NCBI RefSeq assembly: GCF_028735875.1 | Contig: NZ_CP117834.1 | Span: 2,654,001-2,718,000, forward strand | Length of the DNA: 64,000 bases | DNA from: Shouchella hunanensis | GTDB lineage: Bacteria > Bacillota > Bacilli > Bacillales > Bacillaceae_D | Direction of reading: 5' to 3' | Shown: positions 61,289 through 64,000 of the stretch, one piece after another | Layout: the number at the start of each line of letters is the position of its first letter | Numbering within the stretch: position 1 is the stretch's first letter | Program-made: the position numbers and the translations under genes | The notes under the pieces: model-generated | What the model was told of the DNA's origin: nothing | What the model saw: only the letters and a program-made list of their open reading frames with translations | The model's database searches: none

Positions 61289-62422
61289 TTATGCTTGTGC
61301 CGGCGTTTTTGCTAATGCATCTGCAACGGAAACAAGCTCATATCCAAGATCACGTGCAACAGCACTATACGTAACGTCACCATTTGCAACGTTTAGTCCA
61401 AGCGCTAAAGCAGGATTATCTGCTAATGCTTGTTGAACCCCTTTATTCGCAATTTGCATCGCGTAAGGAATTGTTACGTTGGTAAGTCCGAGTGTTGATG
61501 TACGAGGCACAGCACCAGGCATGTTCGCTACAGCGTAATGAACTACACCATGCTTCGTGTATGTTGGGTTATCATGAGTTGTAATTTTATCTACAGTTTC
61601 AATGATACCACCTTGGTCAATAGCAACGTCAACTACAACGGATCCAGGGCTCATTGATTTGATCATTTCCTCTGTCACAAGCTTAGGTGCTTTTGCGCCT
61701 GGAATAAGAACGGCACCAATCACAAGGTCAGAATCTTTGACTGCTTCAGCAATATTCAGTGGGTTGGACATTAATGTTTGAATGTCGTTTCCAAATTGGT
61801 CATCAATTTGACGAAGGCGGTCTGCACTTAAGTCAATGAGTGTAACGTCAGCACCTAAACCAACTGCAATTTTCGCTGCATTTGTTCCAACAACACCGCC
61901 ACCAATAATGGTAACCTTCCCACGTTTTACGCCTGGTACACCAGAAAGAAGAATCCCTTTTCCACCTTTTAATTTCTCTAGGAATTGGGCACCAATTTGA
62001 GAAGCCATACGCCCAGCTACTTCACTCATAGGTGTAAGAAGTGGAAGCGTGCGATTTACTTCAACTGTCTCATACGCAATGGCAATTACACCACTGTCAA
62101 CTAACGCTTGAGCAAGCTCAGCTTCAGCTGCTAGGTGTAGATACGTGAATAGAATCAATCCTTCACGAAAGTAGCCGTACTCACTTGAAAGAGGTTCTTT
62201 AACCTTCATAATCATATCTGACTGAGCCCATACCTCTTTTGCTTCTGAAAGTATCGTTGCGCCAGCTTCAGCGTAATCGGCATCTTCAAAGCTAGATCCG
62301 ACACCGGCGTGTTTTTCGACTATTATTTGGTGACCAGCTTTTGTTAAGGCTACAACACCGGCAGGGGTCATTGCCACACGGTTTTCATTATTTTTAATTT
62401 CTCTAGGGATTCCAATAATCAT
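61289..62422 (-). CDS. ald: alanine dehydrogenase
   Basis: Reversible NAD-dependent conversion of L-alanine to pyruvate and ammonia, used in sporulation and alanine catabolism. 377 residues. [20 protein letters not shown] at the N-terminus, Rossmann motif [14 protein letters not shown], and VDVAIDQGG and [14 protein letters not shown] towards the C-terminus. Start ATG on the minus strand behind TTGGAGGAATT. A -10 TATACT at 62464-62469 has no good -35 (ATGCGT), as expected for an activator-dependent promoter. Confidence 0.97.
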   Translation of the reverse strand: MIIGIPREIKNNENRVAMTPAGVVALTKAGHQIIVEKHAGVGSSFEDADYAEAGATILSEAKEVWAQSDMIMKVKEPLSSEYGYFREGLILFTYLHLAAEAELAQALVDSGVIAIAYETVEVNRTLPLLTPMSEVAGRMASQIGAQFLEKLKGGKGILLSGVPGVKRGKVTIIGGGVVGTNAAKIAVGLGADVTLIDLSADRLRQIDDQFGNDIQTLMSNPLNIAEAVKDSDLVIGAVLIPGAKAPKLVTEEMIKSMSPGSVVVDVAIDQGGIIETVDKITTHDNPTYTKHGVVHYAVANMPGAVPRTSTLGLTNVTIPYAMQIANKGVQQALADNPALALGLNVANGDVTYSAVARDLGYELVSVADALAKTPAQA

Positions 62423-62463
62423 CTATAATTCCTCCAAACAAGATAGTGTGAATGTGTACGTTT

Positions 62464-62492
62464 AGTATAAATCCACAAATGAAGGAACGCAT
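62464..62492 (-). promoter_or_regulatory. candidate activator-dependent promoter of ald
   Basis: -10 TATACT (reverse of 62464-62469) with a poor -35 seventeen bases upstream. The AdeR/PucR-type gene is immediately upstream and would supply activation. Confidence 0.45.
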
Positions 62493-62497
62493 TGTTA

Positions 62498-62529
62498 CAA
62501 AAAAACAAAATGGAACCGGTTATTTGTTT
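62498..62529 (-). terminator. possible weak terminator after the PucR-type regulator
   Basis: On the minus strand AAACAAAT pairs with ATTTTGTTT (one bulge) around an AACCGGTT core, followed by a T run. Imperfect. Confidence 0.35.
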
Positions 62530-62545
62530 AAATCAACAAAAGGCT

Positions 62546-63781
62546 TTAGTGTTTTTTTCTAACTAACTTTAGATCAAAATAAAGACCAATTTTTTGGACT
62601 GGATTTTTAATATCAATCATCGTAATTTCTTTTATTCGCTTTAAGCGATAATTTAACGTGTTTACATGACAGTGAAGTTTTTTAGCAGCTTTAGTTAATT
62701 GATCTTCATAATCAAGAACGGTCTCTAATGTCTCCATTAAATTGGTTTGATTTTCACGATCATACGTGACTAGCTTCTCTAATGCTGGGTTCGTCGCTAG
62801 CTTTTGAAGCTCAGGTGTGCGTTTTAACAAATCAACATAGCGGAAAGCCCCCAACTCATGATAGAAATAGGCACTTTTTAATTCCCTAGGAAATAACTGT
62901 TTTAATCGCAGAACAGCGGTGGCTTCATTGTAACTTTCATTAATAGTACGCACATCTTCTTTAAGATAACCGCAGCCGATAGCTTGTATGTCTTGATCAA
63001 ATCGATCGTTTACTTGTTTGAGGAAAGAATGAAGAAATTGTTCCGTTTCTTCTACAAAAGTCCGTTTATCTTTAGGTGTTACTAACAGTATTAACTGATC
63101 ATCATCGAATGTGTGAATTAAGATTTTCATTTTCTGCGTGGTGTTTGTAAGATACGTCAATTGTTTCATAACGTCCTTTGACAAGTCTTTTATTGAAAAG
63201 ATCACAATGGCAATGGACTGATCTAGCTGGTGCCCAATCCGAAGTAATTGCTCCTTCATTCTTGTGTAGTTGGCGATTTCTCCAGTAATCATTTGCCAGA
63301 GTAACTCTTGTTCATTGCGCTCTTTTTTCTTCTTTTGTAAATTGAATTGTAGGAGCTGATTTCGGGCTTTCCGCGCAGCCATTTTTAATAGTGCTAAGCT
63401 TTCCTGATTAAGAATGCCGCGAACGTCTACAACCCAGATATAACCTAGTACTTCTTCATTTTTTCGAATGGAGATGGCGACGCGGTTACCAAGTCCGATT
63501 TCATCAATTGTAGGAATAATAAGTGGTTCGTCGCTGTAATTAAGCTTGGGGATAACACCATCTTTCCAAAAACGATTAATGACTCGTTCGGGTACTCTAC
63601 GTCCAATAATGGTCGAAACCCTTGCTTGATCGGTTTCATCATCATGTGAACTATAAGCTAGTAAATAATGGTTGGCATCTTCTATCGTAACGGGACATTG
63701 CAAGTAGTCACTAATTAAGTCAGCAAAGTCCTCTAAAGAATCGAATGAACGATTAAATTGTTGCTGTAAATCATCGAACAT
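62546..63781 (-). CDS. adeR: PucR/CdaR family transcriptional regulator (AdeR-like)
   Basis: 411 residues. N-terminal sensor part (to about residue 150), a middle GGDEF-like region, and a C-terminal PucR helix-turn-helix (DQLTKAAKKLHCHVNTLNYR). B. subtilis AdeR, of this type, activates ald next to it. The same orientation directly upstream of ald supports that role here. The ATG at 63781 follows AAGGAGGACC; an in-frame start 44 codons earlier has no site. Confidence 0.87.
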   Translation of the reverse strand: MFDDLQQQFNRSFDSLEDFADLISDYLQCPVTIEDANHYLLAYSSHDDETDQARVSTIIGRRVPERVINRFWKDGVIPKLNYSDEPLIIPTIDEIGLGNRVAISIRKNEEVLGYIWVVDVRGILNQESLALLKMAARKARNQLLQFNLQKKKKERNEQELLWQMITGEIANYTRMKEQLLRIGHQLDQSIAIVIFSIKDLSKDVMKQLTYLTNTTQKMKILIHTFDDDQLILLVTPKDKRTFVEETEQFLHSFLKQVNDRFDQDIQAIGCGYLKEDVRTINESYNEATAVLRLKQLFPRELKSAYFYHELGAFRYVDLLKRTPELQKLATNPALEKLVTYDRENQTNLMETLETVLDYEDQLTKAAKKLHCHVNTLNYRLKRIKEITMIDIKNPVQKIGLYFDLKLVRKKH

Positions 63782-63942
63782 CGCTGGTCCTCCTTCATTG
63801 GGAAATGGTAGATTGTGTGAAAAAACGAAGGAAACGTTTTCAGATTGTGGGGTTTCACAAATACAAGTATAATCTAGCATGGTAGAATAACTAACAACTA
63901 GTAATACTATCATACAATAGCTTTTGGTTCAGGAGTGACAAG

Positions 63943-64000
63943 ATGAGCATTTTAGACATCATAGAAAACATTAACAGCTTTTTATGGGGCCCACCAGGAT
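63943..64000 (+). CDS. alsT: sodium:alanine symporter (AGCS family), 5' end only
   Basis: The first 19 codons before the window edge: MSILDIIENINSFLWGPPG. The WGPP box followed by the first helix is the hallmark N-terminus of AGCS-family sodium/alanine symporters. ATG behind CAGGAGTGACAAG. It is divergent from the AdeR-like gene, so uptake and breakdown of alanine are probably controlled together. Confidence 0.75.
   Translation, partial: MSILDIIENINSFLWGPPG

Overview
The window is a stretch of chromosome from a Gram-positive, endospore-forming Bacillaceae. The order pur operon - ger genes - yerA/yerC - ade - pcrB/pcrA/ligA/camS/gatCAB/dgkB follows the purine-to-yer region of Bacillus subtilis. 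Low-to-moderate G+C, strong AGGAGG ribosome sites, frequent TTG/GTG starts, sigma-A promoters and U-tailed terminators all fit. An alkaliphilic genus such as Shouchella or Alkalihalobacillus is plausible, but this is inference. No phage, insertion sequence, CRISPR array, rRNA or tRNA was seen.

1-12045 is the purine operon purK(partial)-B-C-S-Q-L-F-M-N-H-D, with mostly overlapping genes, ending in two tandem terminators. 12268-17313 holds a GerA-type germinant-receptor operon and an unassigned multi-pass membrane protein. 17362-24905 is an M20 peptidase, a PhzF-like protein and a GNAT acetyltransferase running straight into a sensor kinase/response regulator, then a three-gene ABC exporter resembling LnrJK-LnrLMN. 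25029-28843 is a glycine betaine importer (OpuA type) with a divergent GbsR/OpcR-type regulator. 29070-33773 carries two small membrane proteins, YerA, YerC and adenine deaminase.

33820-38975 mixes single genes on both strands: a membrane-anchored penicillin-acylase homologue, an aldose-1-epimerase-like protein apparently starting at AUU, HMG-CoA lyase, and small membrane proteins. 39057-42030 is a Fur-box-controlled ferric-siderophore ABC importer without a binding protein. It is followed by a serine hydrolase with a leader structure that may control translation, and by a candidate Fur-controlled small RNA of FsrA type (43455-43567).

43930-56032 is the replication/translation block pcrB-pcrA-ligA-camS, two small enzymes, gatCAB and dgkB. 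56157-57739 is a DeoR regulator with PTS IIA and IIB but no IIC. 57845-60078 is a tandem family of four related small membrane proteins, the last frameshifted. 60101-64000 is an alanine cluster: racemase, dehydrogenase, AdeR/PucR-type regulator and a divergent sodium:alanine symporter (start only).

The most interesting signals are the Fur-controlled small RNA, the tandem membrane-protein family, the orphan PTS pair and the putative leader-controlled hydrolase.
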